64,000 bases of DNA from Lichenostomus cassidix. Taxonomy: Eukaryota > Chordata > Aves > Passeriformes > Meliphagidae. The notes beneath the pieces were generated by a model. It was not told where the DNA came from, ran no database searches, and saw nothing but the letters and a program-made list of their open reading frames with translations. The position numbers and the translations under genes were made by a program. This document shows, piece after piece, positions 27,102 to 40,155 of the stretch (positions are counted from its first letter, which is position 1; each line of letters begins with the position of its first letter). The stretch is taken from positions 58,318,666 to 58,382,665 of the forward strand of contig CM039179.1 in NCBI GenBank assembly GCA_008360975.2, read 5' to 3'.

Positions 27102-29470
27102 TCTTCCTTGTGTGCAGGAGCATGTGTTTGCGGAGCCATTTGGACTTCATTAGGCATGTTCATTACGTTCATTAGGTGAAAGTGTCATACTCCAAAAAAG
27201 AAAATTAATAGATTTTAGCATATCCAGACCATGTATTAAAATGGTATCAAAAGTTATAAATTCCAAAGCATAATATTTGACAGTAAGCTGTCATGGAAGC
27301 AATAGATTCATTATAAAAATGCTAGAAGTGCATACATCTCCTTGACTGTTTATCATTAACTGCATGGGATGCTGATAGGAAATGTCTAGCTATAATTTAT
27401 ATTTCTGATGACTCTCAAATCTATTACTCACCTCTCTCCAGTTTTATAGCTCCTCTGGACAGAATAGAAATTGAACAGGCAGAGTAGGTTTGGGAGGGGA
27501 ATTTTCTGCTCTTGCTGTTCTCTATTATCTCATCCCTCCAGCCTGAGTTGTCCCTGACATGTGATCAGACCCACATTGCCCAAGTGTATCTCAGAAAAAT
27601 AAGGTTAGAAAATAAAAAATAAAAGGGAGAGAGAGATATTTAACTACATCTCCATTTTAAGTCTTGCAGCAATTGTACTCTAAAAAACACATTATGGGTT
27701 AAATCTTCAAGGTGCAGTCGGGTGTGGCATGAAGAAAAACTCTGTTAAGAATAACATGAGTTTTAAGACTATAAAGACCTGAAAAAGAGTCTCCAGGAAA
27801 ACAAAGAAAGTAAATTTGTGACATTTTCAATAAACAAAATATCCATTTGTGCCAAGGTATGGCCAAGAAATCTGATTTTGTAAAGAAATCCTTATGTGTG
27901 CAGAAACACTGTAACAGAATCAAAGGTAAAACTTGCAATTAAATCCATGCCAATTATCAACTAGAGTTTAAAATTCATATAATTGTGTACAGAGAACTAT
28001 ATTTGGGTTTTAAAGTCTTGTTAGATCAATTACCTACCCATTAACTGCAAAAGACTTCATTGAGCTTACAAAAGGAAGGGTTTATTCTGTTCCCTTTTGA
28101 ACTAATATTCATGTTTGTACAGATAAGCTTTAGAATGCTATGCATTTTCTCATGGCAGACTTTATTTCTTTTTTATTGACTATACCTATTGCATTTCTTC
28201 CTTTTAAAGCACTTCCACAAACATTGGAAAGAGGACAGGCAGTAATAGCAGAGCTTAGAGGCATATTTTTCATGTGAATACCAAGTTCTGATGTAGCAAA
28301 ACTTTGCTAGAGAAATCTGCATTCTCTGTTTTTCCCAGAGGGAGAAAGGGAAACAGTTCCTCTTGCTTTAGACCCCCACATAATCTAATCTGACAATTAA
28401 TCCCTGAAAGAAAACACAGAATGCTCATTACATGATCAGCTTTCAATAATGCATTTTTATTCAAGCAAAGGTTCATAACAGTTTATGTAAAAGCAATGTA
28501 TGATGAAAACAGGTATCTATTGTAAACTGTGCCCCTTTTCTGTGAAGGACTGGGTGAGTGCAGTTCTGCCTCTGTACAAGATTTGAGCTGAATCTGGAAA
28601 TTTTTTTTTAAGAAATTATTATATATATAAATATCTCATGGAAACTCCAATCCAGATTTTACCTTGGAGATAATCAAAGAAGTCTGGAACAGAAGCTCGT
28701 GCTCATACACTCCTTTCTAGAAAATCTATCTATGCAGAATATGGTCTCTTCTCTCTGCAATAAAATGTTGTTTTCAAAGGTAACAGAAGATCTCATATAA
28801 CCAAGGAAAGTATTTTTACAAAGTCACTAAGATCAGTCACATTCTTATACCTAATATTGTTATCAAAAGATTTTTTTTTTTGCAAGATAGCAAGTTATAC
28901 TGAAAACCTTCTATCCATAACTAGAATTATAAGTTAAATTTTCACAGATACAGGTATCTTTACTGAGATCTGATGGATAGGAAGGAGGGATCAGGTGTTT
29001 AAGCAAGACATGTTTTACAACTGAAATGCCCAAATAATGAAGACTCAAATGTTAAATTGCTGTATAACTGCCTACATCAAAGCTATTTTCTTTACAACAT
29101 AAGAAAGGTTTAAGGGAATGTCAAATGTGAAAATAACCAGGCAGTAAAATTATTATTCAAAAATTGTCTGATGGAAGACTAAATCACATATCATAGTTAA
29201 AAAGAAATTAGTTCTCAGCAGGTTGTGTCCAGGTTGCCGGCACTAATATTAAAGGTTTGAAAGGTGTATTACATCTGGAGCTGAGATATTTTAAAGTGAT
29301 ATGAGTATTTTCCTGTCTCCTTAACTTATGGACATTTGAAAATAGCCCTATTCTTTTTAGTTCCAGAATGTGTTGATTATAATTTCTGCTGTTGTTTCTA
29401 TCTCAACTTACTCAAAAGCCAAAAAAGCCCATGGGACTTTCGTTAAAGGCCCCCATACAAAAGATTTCCA

Positions 29471-30361
29471 TAGAGTCATATCCTAAAACCAAAGAATGGT
29501 TTGGGTTGGAAGGGACCTTAAAAATCATCTAGTTCAAACCCCCTTTTCCATGGACACCTTACATGAGACCAGGTTGCTCTGAGCCCCATCCAGCCTGGCC
29601 TTGAACACTGCCAGGGTAGAGGCGTCCACAGCTTCTCCGGGCAACCTCTGCCAGTGCCTCACAGCGGAGACTTTCTTTGTAATATTTCATCTAAACCTGC
29701 CTTGTCCTATCACTACATGTCTATGTATAAAGTCCCTTCCAGCTCTCTTGCAGACCCCTCTAGGTGCTGGAAAGTGCTATAAGGTCTCCCTGGAGCCTGC
29801 TCTTCTGAAGGTTGAACAGCCACAACTCTCAGCCTGTCTTCACAGAAGAGGCGCTCCAGCCTTCTGATCATCTTTGCAGCCTCCTCTGAACTCTCTCCAA
29901 TAGGTCCATGTCCTTCTTATGTTTGGAGCCCCAGAGCTGGAAGCAGCACTCCAGGTGGGGTCCCATGAGCAGCTAGAATCCCCTCCCTTGGCCTGCTGGC
30001 CACATTTCTTGTAATGCAGACCAGGGTGTGTCTGGTTTTCTGGGCTCTGAGCACACATGGCTGGGTCACACTGAGTTTCTGATTCACCAATACCCCAAAG
30101 TCCCTCTCTTTGTGGCTGCCCTCAACCCATTCTCCACCCAGCTTGTACTTGTGCTTGTGATTGCTCTGACCCAGGGGCAGGAACTTCCACTTGGCCTTTT
30201 AGAACTTCATAAAGTTCACACTGAAGCCTGTCAAGGTCCCTCTGCATGGAATGCTTTCTCTCCAGTGTGTTGACTGCACCACACAGCTTGATGTCATTGG
30301 CAGACTTGCAGAGAACACACCCAGCCTCACTGTCCATGCCACCAACACAGATATTAAACAC
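29471..30361 (-). mobile_element. CR1 LINE, 3' fragment including RT C-terminal region
   Basis: This is an about 890-bp CR1 fragment in antisense. The left end (ggtttgggttggaagggacc and atcatctagttcaaacccc) is the reverse complement of the CR1 3' end, with degenerate octamers just before it. Going right, the reverse complement passes through the 3' region (GGTTGCCCGGAGAAGCTGTG, GGCCAGGCTGGATGGGGCTC) and then the coding part of ORF2. It is the longest repeat copy in the window. The right boundary near 30361 is set where similarity to the CR1 reverse transcriptase stops, which is the 5' truncation point. Frameshifts and substitutions show it is old and inactive. Confidence 0.95.
29860..30358 (-). 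pseudogene. CR1 ORF2 (reverse transcriptase) relic
   Basis: This is the decayed C-terminal part of the CR1 ORF2 protein, the endonuclease/reverse transcriptase that copies LINE RNA into the genome. On the minus strand the translation shows VFNICVGGMDS, then KSANDIKLCGAVNTLE and MQRDLDRLQCELY, in the order seen in bird CR1 reverse transcriptase. The catalytic F-A-D-D box has become S-A-N-D (30293-30304), losing the first catalytic aspartate. After about 30200 the frame shifts. Later CR1 blocks (RDFGVLVN, then a ...AAKMI end near 29870) appear in other frames. There are no endonuclease or upstream polymerase domains. It is non-functional and belongs to the surrounding CR1 copy. Confidence 0.9.
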
Positions 30362-31989
30362 ATGTAAGAATGTAAAAGAAGTAAAATGCAAAACACTGTC
30401 CAAGGAATTGCAGCAGAATTTTATGCAGCATGAAACAGAAGTGCCTAATATGCACAAACCTTTTATGCAGAAATTTAACAGGGGACACTGGCCATGAAAA
30501 GAGAAGGTGCTTCCCATTAGAAAAACATTTAAAACAAAATGAGTTGAGGAAGGATGAAAATAGAAAAGGTGCAGGGGAAACCAATGAAAAGACGCATAAG
30601 GGACCAGTCATACCTGATATGAAAAACTAATTGTCTTGTGTCATTAGGCTGGACTGAAATACACGGAAGAAAAAAGATGCACATGGAAAGAGGAAGATGA
30701 AAATACTGGACTGTTCATCATGGTGAGGGATCTTGCTGGAGTGTAGCACTCACAGAGCTTCAGGTGCAGAAAGAGATAGCAGTGCTTCAACCTGGCAGGT
30801 CTGATGCTCTAAGAACTTCTCCAGCTGTGGGTAGGACTGGGCAGAATTTTATTAAGTGAAGAACCTCTACCTTTATGGTTATTGTATCAGCCTGTCAAAA
30901 TCATACCCTAACCTGTAAGGGGTATCCCGGTCAGGTGAAACACTACCAAAAGCATTAAGGTCCTGTTAAACACCCTCACATCATCCAAAGAAACCGATGG
31001 CTCAGATTTACTTTTGCTTCTCTATGTCTTATGTATCTTACCTATTTATTTCATACCACTTCAGGGGATAAGGGATTGGTCTTTTTCTTTCTCATAAAAT
31101 ATTTTGAAAAGTCTGATTTTCATTTTGATACAAAAAGAAAACAAGTTTTTTTTCTCAACACTGACATTTTTCACAAAAGAGTATGCAGGGAATTTTTGTC
31201 ACCCTGAAGCCTCTGTGCTGAAGAGAAAAGTCGTGTTTATCAGTGTTGCTGGGGAAAAAAAGAAGATGGCTTCAGGTGCAAGACAGAATTGGGTGTCATT
31301 CCTGGAGGCCTGGCTTGATTTTCATCTTACATAATTGGACATTTTCTGAGGAAGTTTTTCTTCTTTTCTTCAAAACAGATCCTATTACAATGATACCCAG
31401 GGAAAAAAAAGAGAAAAGAAAAAGAAAATCTGTCCGGGTCACTGCATTTTGCAGGACTAAGCATTACAAATCACCACCATCCCTATATCCAGGCTGCATA
31501 TGAATACCTGCCACAGAGCCCAGTGCAATGCCATTGTAAATGCAACCCCTCCACAAAACATAGTTTTTGTCTCTGACCTGCAGGGAAATAGCAAAATTGC
31601 CAGACAATCAAAATACACGTTTTTGAAAAGGTCAAAGGACTCCAGCAAAATATTATATTTCATGTAGTGTACAAACCATGAAAATGTTGATATTTCATTA
31701 CTGAGAAAAAAATTGTAACAAAAACAGAATCTGACAACATTTTTTTCAGATTTAGGACAAAGACTGTAGCAAAAATAGAAATGGGCAGACAGCTACTGTC
31801 ATCTGAACATAGTTTTTTTGTTTATAGTCATTTTGTCTTATATAAAAGCCTTTCAACCACCTGAATCTTAAGTTATCCAGCAGAACTTACTCTGTTTCAT
31901 GGCAGTGCTACCTTATAAAGCCAATACACTAGGAAAAAATGGAACTTGCTGTCTCTGACCCCATTCAAGCACAAATGAACCCAATTAAC

Positions 31990-32010
31990 TTTTTTTTTTT
32001 TTTTTTTTTT
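31990..32010. repeat. poly-T run (21 T)
   Basis: An uninterrupted T homopolymer, the longest in the window. It could be the poly-A tail of an old minus-strand retrocopy, but no recognisable source sequence follows on the right. Confidence 0.9.
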
Positions 32011-32922
32011 AAAATCATCCCCTTCATATTGCTGGGGCACCACGGCTACTAAGCTTCTTTATTCCCATATATATAGCTCTCACCATGGCAGTAATGCACT
32101 CTACAAGGCATCAAGCCTGTTAATCAGAAAAGCTTTCAGAGCCTTCTTAGTTCTAACAATTTTATTGCAGATAAGTAAGCAGCTGAAACTGCATAAGTTC
32201 AGGAGCTGCAGTAACTCAAACAGCCAGTCTGGAATAGGAGAAAATTGAATGCACTGTTCTCGGCAGCTTTGTCTCGATTGGGAGAATGGAATTATTCTTC
32301 AAGTATTAGCATGTGCCAGAAGAAAGCATTACTTAGGACTGACTATCGACTGTCTAATTGCAGCACTGAACCGAATAATTTGAAATGATAGCTATCTAAA
32401 GCCAAATTGTAAAGTGAATAGTGAACAAAGCAATAAATAATAGAATTACAGGTACTATATGTGATTGCTCATTGAATCAGATTGCCAGTCATAATAAAAG
32501 TCAAAAGTAACAATCAACCTCATTACTTCACTAAAGAGGAAATGCCACTAACTATTTCTAAATCCTGTCATCAACATATACTATGAAAACAACCTTGTAG
32601 ATCTCTTTTGATTATGGTGGACCTAACCTTAACCTTACTCCTTTCTTATTCCTAAGGGTGGGGTGTCTCATACTCTTGGGATGGTTCCATCACTGTATAG
32701 ACTGTATGTAATTCTTTGGTCTCTCACAATACTGGCTGTTTTCACTCAGAAAATGAGCTGCAAAGCACACCCAAAAGGAAGGAGTAAAGGCACTGGGAAA
32801 GAGGAGCATCACTTGGGTCAGGGAAGGTGCTCTCAATTTGTTCTGGTAGATGAGACTGTGTGTCTCCAGTGAGATTCTCCCCAGGGACTTGGATGAGCTG
32901 CAGATATTTGGCTGATATCTGC

Positions 32923-33005
32923 AATATATATGTATGTCTCTCAATATATATATATGTATGTCTCTCTCTCTCTATATATATATGTGTGCATGTGTGTGTA
33001 TACAC
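32923..33005. repeat. compound (AT)n/(TC)n/(TG)n microsatellite
   Basis: Alternating AT, TC and TG dinucleotide runs, with the segment atatatgtatgtctctc repeated inside. It is likely to vary in length between individuals. Confidence 0.92.
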
Positions 33006-34271
33006 AAGGAACCCAAATACCATCTCAGTTTGAGGGTCATCCTTCATTTGCATTAGGTTTGAAAATGCCCAATTCAAATGCAACACAAAATAAATAAACT
33101 AGAGACACAGTTCTCACTTTGCAGCAAGTGCAAATGGAATGCAAGTTTATTTAAGTCTTTCCGGTACAGCAGCAGGGTTACTTGTAAGAGGATAATTTTG
33201 CATTTTGCTGTCTGAGAGTTTTTTCTGTATAATTGTTAGTATGTGTGGCAACTGACATTCCAGGCACTGCAAGTCTATTCTTTTCCACTGTTACAAGCAA
33301 TGTCAGAGGAGCTTCATATGTACCTTTTTCTGTTCTCACTGCATTATTTATCAAATGAATATGAAATCAAAATGTTGATGCACAGAGCAATATGTTAAAC
33401 ACTCCAATGTGCTATGCCAGCTTAACCTTGTCGACCTTCCACCATGGGTCAAAGGTCATTTTCCTACTGTTTTAACCAGTATTTACCAGTTTTTCTTGCC
33501 CTATTATATTCTTTGGGTTTGGGGGTTTTTTTAAGCTTTCCTGGGTTTTTTTTTTCTCTATGCTTCATGTTCAGGCAAAAAAAAAATCCACATAAGCCCT
33601 TGGTGGTGCATTTTATTTTATAGTTGATGACAACCCTACCCAAGAGATTTCAGCACATACACCCGTGCTCCCAACAAACCTAGAGGCAGGTTGAATCTAT
33701 AATTTACTTCTAACCTTGCCAGAACACTGAGTTTTTAATGAAGTGCTTTCTCTAACTCCCTAATACTCATCTATTTATTTCTTGACATCTCATATCTACT
33801 ACTGACTTGGTTTCACATTCAGGTTACTTTCTGAGTAGTTCAGAACCAATTACCTGTTAGGACTAGGATAAGCAGATTACAAGAACTTAATGGACGCCAT
33901 AACTAAATAAATCACATCCTCACTACACTAAGCATATCCTACAACCAGGTTCTCATATCATACAGGTTTAAAAATCCCAATCTTAAAGCACAAGTCCAGC
34001 AACATGGATTTCTCTAGTGGTTTTTGCACTGTTACTCTTTCTCATCAGACCCTGATTTATTGATTCCTTGTGCCATTAGTATGGACATTCATGAGGACCG
34101 GGGCCTCACTATTACAGAGCTTGGGGGAGGAAACAAAAAAAGGAATCACTGACCCAAAGACCACACTGCAGATGGCAGCTGTATTCAAAACCCTGCAAGA
34201 GGGCAAGGAAAACATGTGAGAGAATTGATCATCATTATAGGCACTGATTTCAGATGATTTGCCTAACAATA

Positions 34272-34862
34272 TGTGGCAGGTTGACTAGACTGGACACCAA
34301 GTGCCCACCAAGCCACTCTATCACTCACCCTTCCCAGCTGGACAGGAGACAGAAAATAAGATGGAAAACAATTCATAGGTCAACTACAGGTCAAGATAAG
34401 GCAGTTTACTAAAGCAAAAGAGGAAGTTTGCTCAATCACAAGGAAAGAGAAAAAACAACAATTTAATTCTCTACTTCCCATCACCAAGTGATGTTCAGCC
34501 ACTTCCCGGGAAGCAGGGTTTGAGCACCTGCTGAGGTGGTTGCTCAGGAAGGCAAACAATGTGAATAACAAATGCCCCCACTGCTATTCCTTCTCTTAGA
34601 TTTTATATCTGAGCTGATGTCATAGGGTATGGAATATAGCTGTGGTTGCTTTGGGCCAGCTTGCCTAGATATGTCCCCTCACAGGATCTTGCCCAACCTC
34701 AGACTACGGATGGAGGTAAATGTTGGGGAGACAGAACTGATGCTGTGCCAGTGCTGCTCAGCAGGAGCCAAAGGTGTTTTATCAACACCTTCCCAGCTAC
34801 CAGTACAGAGCACAGCACTGTGAGAGCTGCTGTGGGAAAATGAACTCCTTCTCAGCCAGGCA
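34272..34862 (-). mobile_element. solo ERV LTR with 5-bp target-site duplication
   Basis: This is a solo avian endogenous-retrovirus LTR on the minus strand, 591 bp. On + it begins tgtggcaggttgac and ends ctcagccaggca, so the TG...CA termini are intact. It is flanked on both sides by caata (34267-34271 and 34863-34867), a perfect 5-bp target-site duplication, the size usual for ERVL-type and some other retroviral integrases. The block gacaccaagtgcccaccaag near the left end and the gatgttcagccacttccc block are hallmarks of a widespread bird LTR group. On the minus strand there is a TGACATCA-CTCAG-TATAAA promoter module (+ 34600-34640) and an AGTAAA polyadenylation-like signal (+ 34405-34410). 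No internal retroviral genes are present, so this is a recombined solo LTR. Confidence 0.88.
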
Positions 34863-37800
34863 CAATACAAAATACCATGTGGTTTTGGGGCCTTCAAAGC
34901 AAATTAAGGATAAAAAGGATTAAAAAATACCCACTATCTATTTCCCTGCAAAGTACCCAGTCCCCACTACATCTGTTAGTTTTAGTCCAAAGTTACTTCC
35001 CCCACATAAGAAATCATACAAGCGCTTGTGTATAAACTTTCCCAAATTAAAGGGATTGTTATTGGCTGGCCTTTTTTCTGTTCTACTCAAATATAGAATG
35101 AGTGAATTGCCTCCATCATTTTACCTTTATCTTGCAGAGCTAAATTTGGGTTGTCTGGTTTTGGCTGGTTTTAAGCTAATGGAAATAAGCTTCCATTTTC
35201 TCCGTATTGTTTGGATACCAAAGACTACCTCATACCATGCCATTGGCATTAAGATAATACTGAAAAATTCAGTATATACTAGATATATACACATAATACT
35301 ACTGCTATCTTCACTATGTGAACCTATTTTTCTTTAAATCCTGGGCCTCAGTAATGACTAATTATTACTGGCATTAATTTTGCCTATGAAATCCCAAGAT
35401 GCATGTCATTGAAAATTGCCGGTGCCACAAAAAGGCACTGACAAAAAGGAAATTAGGATAAACCAATTAGAACTGAATGCTACACTGCAAACTGTTTGGG
35501 AGAAGGAACAAAGAAAGCTTTGATCATTTATTGCTTTGATAGGGACCAAAGGAGGATATGGGCTCGGCTTGGACACATTAGCACTATGCCTGTGACTATT
35601 ATGGAGTTATGTTCTCTGACAGCAGCTAAGAAGCTGCTGCTACATGCTTCCTAACCAAAATTTTGGGTAGATTTGCATTTTAGATGCTTTTAAATGTGCT
35701 GCTTCCTGTGTATGCTAAAGGCAGTCCTTTCATCATCCAACTACAGATAAAAGCAAACAAATGCAGGAAAATATAGCTACATGCAAATGGCCTTAGAAAA
35801 TGTGGACAGAAAAAAGTCCAAGGGGAATTCATTGCACCAGCCAGGTTTTAAAATAATTCATTAAACAGCTACCACTTGTCCTGTCACTGACTATCAGTCT
35901 GGAAATGGATAATGTTCTAAGTGTGTCTGCCTTCATCGCATATTCTCCCACTATCACAGTTGGTAACATTAGCTATGATCAGGAAGCACTTTGCAGTCTC
36001 CATAGCTATCTTATCAATACCACCACAAAATGAAGGAAATAGATGGGGGAAAAGAAATAATCATAACAGTCTATGGTTATAGCTGAAAGCATAATGCTTC
36101 TGTCTAGCAGACAAAAAAAGCTTGCCCTATAATCCTACATGACTGTGGAAAACAGAACTTTAATAATCAGGTTGAGACTTGCCATTTAAGTTTACAGCAG
36201 CAGCTCTGTCATATTTGTTGTTAACATTCTGAATAATCCTTAAAAACAGTAATCTGCTTATCATTTATCTTTTAATATAGCATTATTATTTCAGGAAAGC
36301 ATGCAACGAGGTTGAAATGGCGTTATTCCAACAACAAAAACAACAAAATCAATCCCCTTCTACAAATTTGATATAGCCAGGTTGTGTACTATTTGAAAAA
36401 GTTCAGTGAACCATGAAGACTAACATATGCACCATAAAATCCAAGCTTTATTTGATGAAGTTATTGAACATTGCATTTACCTCAACTAAGGTTTAAAGCA
36501 AACATCCATATTTTTACTGTCATCTCAAGTAGGAAGCTTCGAATATGAAGCAAATCAGATTGCTACTTCTGGGAGTTTCAAAGGAATCTGAGGAGGGGCA
36601 CAGAAAAGATCCGTTGTGTTTAATGAAAAATATGTGTTCAGTTCAATTATGGTACTAGAGGCTCAGCACAGTGCAAAAAAAAAAAAAGGGTGATGAAAAA
36701 AGATAAAAAAGACATAGAGCAATAATAACATGAAAGAATTTTGTTCTCTAGCTTTCTGATTAAAAGTGTATTTTCATGTCAGCTTTAGGAGAAATTATGT
36801 TCAAAGCCTGTTTGCAACAGAGTCTGTTTTAATTTGTCAAAGGTTTACATTGTATAACTCGATCACATTAATTGCAAAGATTGTCTTCTCTATTGTTTCA
36901 CTTCACCCTTAAAGACAAACAAGAGGAATCCAACTCCTGTAGTACCACCAGGTTTAAAGCTGTTTCCTTTAAACCAGTGCCTGGTCATCACAGCCTAGGG
37001 GTAACTAGACTCAATGGGAGCTTGCTAGAGTCTGATATTTTATTACTGTTAATGTCAATCAAAACTGAGGCATCAGTATAGGGATCAAATTCAAAAACTC
37101 AGGAGATGTGTCTTCCTCATGTGACCACTTGACATTGACACCAACGTAACTAGAGAGAACAGGTGAGTGTTTTAGAGCTTATATTCCCCTGCATCAGAGT
37201 GCCATATAAAAGTCTCATCTCTCAGATGGTTACAAATAAGCTTATATTAATTGAGTCTTGCACAGGTTTGGATTCAGCACAGTACAACAGGGCACAACAA
37301 GGTCAATGTGCCTTCCAACACACTGCTCAATAGCAAATTAAGCACATTTAGAGGGACCATGCCTAGCACTCTCTGACAGCTCTGGACAAATATCATCAGT
37401 TCTGTGGCAAATTTTCTTCAATAATCTGGTTATTTTAGTGATCGCATAATAGTTTAGCGATAATTGGCTGCTCTGCCAGAGGAGATTCTGAGTCACCTTC
37501 TCCTTCTACCTTCTACAAGAGCATCCAAACCACCAAGTGACACAGCAGGCTGCATAGAACTGGGACCACTTGCCTTTAACTTTGTCCATGACAGTCTGCC
37601 ATAAAGCTAAGAAGGACTCAAGAGATCTAAATGGAGTAAAACATAGAAGATTGCAACTCACTAGTATAGAGGCCAGAGACATGCAATATATAGGAGCACC
37701 TTGTGTCCACTTCCTCTAGTGTGTCATACTAAATAAAATGCTGAATTTTTCAGCAGAGCCCAAAACTCAGGGCTCCCTCTCTGCATTCAAAACACTTAAG

Positions 37801-40155
37801 TAGGCGTTTGAGTGCCAGCAAGATCTCACTACCCCAGTTAATAACTGGGCCTCTTATGACAGTATCACAGAAAAAATAAACATTCCACAGCAGTGCTTTT
37901 CACTTTTAAGGGTGACAGAAGCTTTGAAGTGATTTTTATGAACAGAGGAGGAACAAGTGAGGATTTCCGTAATATACTAGTCCTTAAGATTGAAGAGTTC
38001 AGTAGAAGCCATTGTGGTTCTAAAATTATTTTCATAGACAATATGTTTCCATGGTAGAGACCCCAGCAGGCAGAGAAAAATATCACTCTTACTCAGAAAC
38101 TTTGTCCATTCTGCTGAGAAAAAGAGGATCGAGCCTCAGTGTTCACCTAATTGTCCACATGACTTAACTGTGAGTCCTCAGTGTTACAACATGACAAATA
38201 ACTCCAAGAATTTTCTAGTAAGAGGGTTGTTCTAAGTAGTGTTGACAGGAACTGGTCAGTGACACTTGACTTCTGGGCTAGAATTCAGTCCTTGGCCTTT
38301 GTCTGTGCCTGTTGGTGCACCCAGGGAATATCCATCAGTGATTGTGAAAGCAGGGTCCTGTGTCCCGTGAGTAGTGCAGCAATGGGAACTTTCTGGGTGA
38401 CTGAGGGAGTGTGAATAAGCAGAATCCAGAAAACTAACAAGAATGAATTAGGTGGCAGAAGATGGTTCAATACAAAAATCAGTAAGTAAATAAATGGAGC
38501 TGCCTGGAAACAAAGCTGTATATCTGATGGCCTACATTGTAAAGCATCAAACCTCTATCACAACCTCCCCCAGATCCAATATACTGAATAAAGTGTTCCT
38601 TCTAGCTCAAATCACCAATTTATCAGCTAACAGAAGCAAGCAAAGGCAGAAACAGCTCATGACCATATGTATTTGGGGACTCTGAGCTAATTTCCTATAC
38701 TGAAGGATTGCAGAATATGGTGATATCCTTAAAAAAAAAAAAGTTTGTTTTCTGACTGCAGCCCGTTGGAGAAACAGTTCTTTGATGCTGCTGTCCCACT
38801 ATGAATTTAAAGGATATGGATAATTTACAACCTTGATTAACAATCTCAGAGCTGCAATAGCTCATCCTCTTCACATCCCATCCTTTTTATTGAATGTGCT
38901 TAAGTATTCATGAACACATGATGGTAATCTTGTTAACATTATGAAAAGCAATGACATCCTCATTATAAACTGCTTGAAAATGCTCATGATCCTTTCACCA
39001 GAATGAGCTTTGTACAATTAGAAGTCTGAAAAAGTCACAGGTGCGCAACACAAGGTGATAAAATTGTAATTGTAAGACACAATGGCATTGTAATGTCCAG
39101 GACAGTAGATTTTGCAGATACAGACAGAGGGAAGGAAAAACAGCGCTCTTCGTAATACTAATTTCTCTTTGGTGCTGTGCAATTGTGTGTTGCTTGTATA
39201 TTCAGACTGAAAAAAATCCCCCAGATTTCAGGGGGCAGGTAGGTAATTACATCCAAATCCAATAAAAGGGTGATATTTAAGGCTCCCTATCTTTCTCATC
39301 ATGCTGAAAAATGGTTTGTTGTCTGGGATCAAAAATGACCTTAGGATATTTGACCAATGTCTCTCTTGGTTTCTCTAGAGACATAATGTATCATTTGTCA
39401 TCTTTTTACCTTTTCTAATAGATTAGCATTTTGCTGTGGAAATGGGTGTGGTGGAGTTTTAGTTAAGGAAATGGCTTTTGGGCAACATTCAACAGGAGGT
39501 TCAAGTTGGAGCTGACATACTGTCAGATGTCCTGCATATCTCTTGTATAGTTATTTCTGGAATTTTAGAATTTATTCCTTTCCTTTTCCTTCTTTTAATT
39601 TTCTTACCTTTGTGTATCAGATCTGTGAATTGCTGTTTATTGACAAGTAGAAGAGGCCAAAGACACATATTAAAATCTTCTTCATTCCCTGTGCCTACAA
39701 CTCAAAACAACCAGAGGCTTGCCTTAAAAATACAAGGGTGTGCTGTCACACACACCTACAGAGGTGCAGAGGAAGATAGAGACAGCAGACATTAAGAAAT
39801 ACTAAACTCATGTAGTGGTTGGTTTGACATTTTGTGATGCAAGTGAGGCTCTGAGATCTGAATCCCATTTATCATTTTGGCCTTTCAGGAACTGATAGGA
39901 AAAGAGAGGACTTCAGCTACAGTTGAGTATTTCCACTTAGCCAGTTAATCAAGCCAGTGTTAAGTGGGATAAGTGGCAATGAAGGAAGGAAAGGTACAGC
40001 AGACGTGTCACAGTCAGTCTGGAAGAGTCATATTTGACTTAAATACCTTCACTGTCCTGGACAGTTAGCAAAAGATTTCATTTACCTCACAGGAGACTTT
40101 CTGTCTAACAATCTCTGCAGACAAATCAAACGAGACAGAGTGATACAAAAAAAAA
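34863..40155. other. unique non-coding sequence, no recognised gene
   Basis: Single-copy DNA with two AT-rich, repeat-free blocks (35345-35600 and 38880-39110) that may be conserved non-coding elements. A strong donor-like site lies at 37163, and an A-run of 12 at about 36676. No gene is recognised. Confidence 0.7.

Larger units (their letters stand above)
13545..29470. other. unique non-coding sequence, no recognised gene
   Basis: The longest stretch here without a recognised dispersed repeat. It holds the pyrimidine tract at 18.0 kb, the 21-bp duplication at 23.7 kb, the purine tract at 27.0 kb and several A-runs of 10-12 (for example 14349, 21550, 24706). Two short splice-bounded candidates (16239-16292 and 18051-18114) lie on plus. 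The part from about 21.7 to 24.7 kb is notably A-rich on the plus strand. Confidence 0.7.
30362..34271. other. unique non-coding sequence between CR1 and LTR
   Basis: Contains the 21-T run and the compound microsatellite. A quiet AT-rich block at 32270-32520 without simple repeats could be a conserved non-coding element. No gene is recognised. Confidence 0.7.

Noticed and set aside
30122..30517. 131-codon minus open frame as a host gene
   Set aside because: Its C-terminal half is the decayed CR1 reverse transcriptase; the N-terminal part is unrelated unique sequence read through by chance.
31981..32040. Poly-T run as the tail of a processed pseudogene on minus
   Set aside because: No gene-like sequence follows on the right and no flanking duplication was found.
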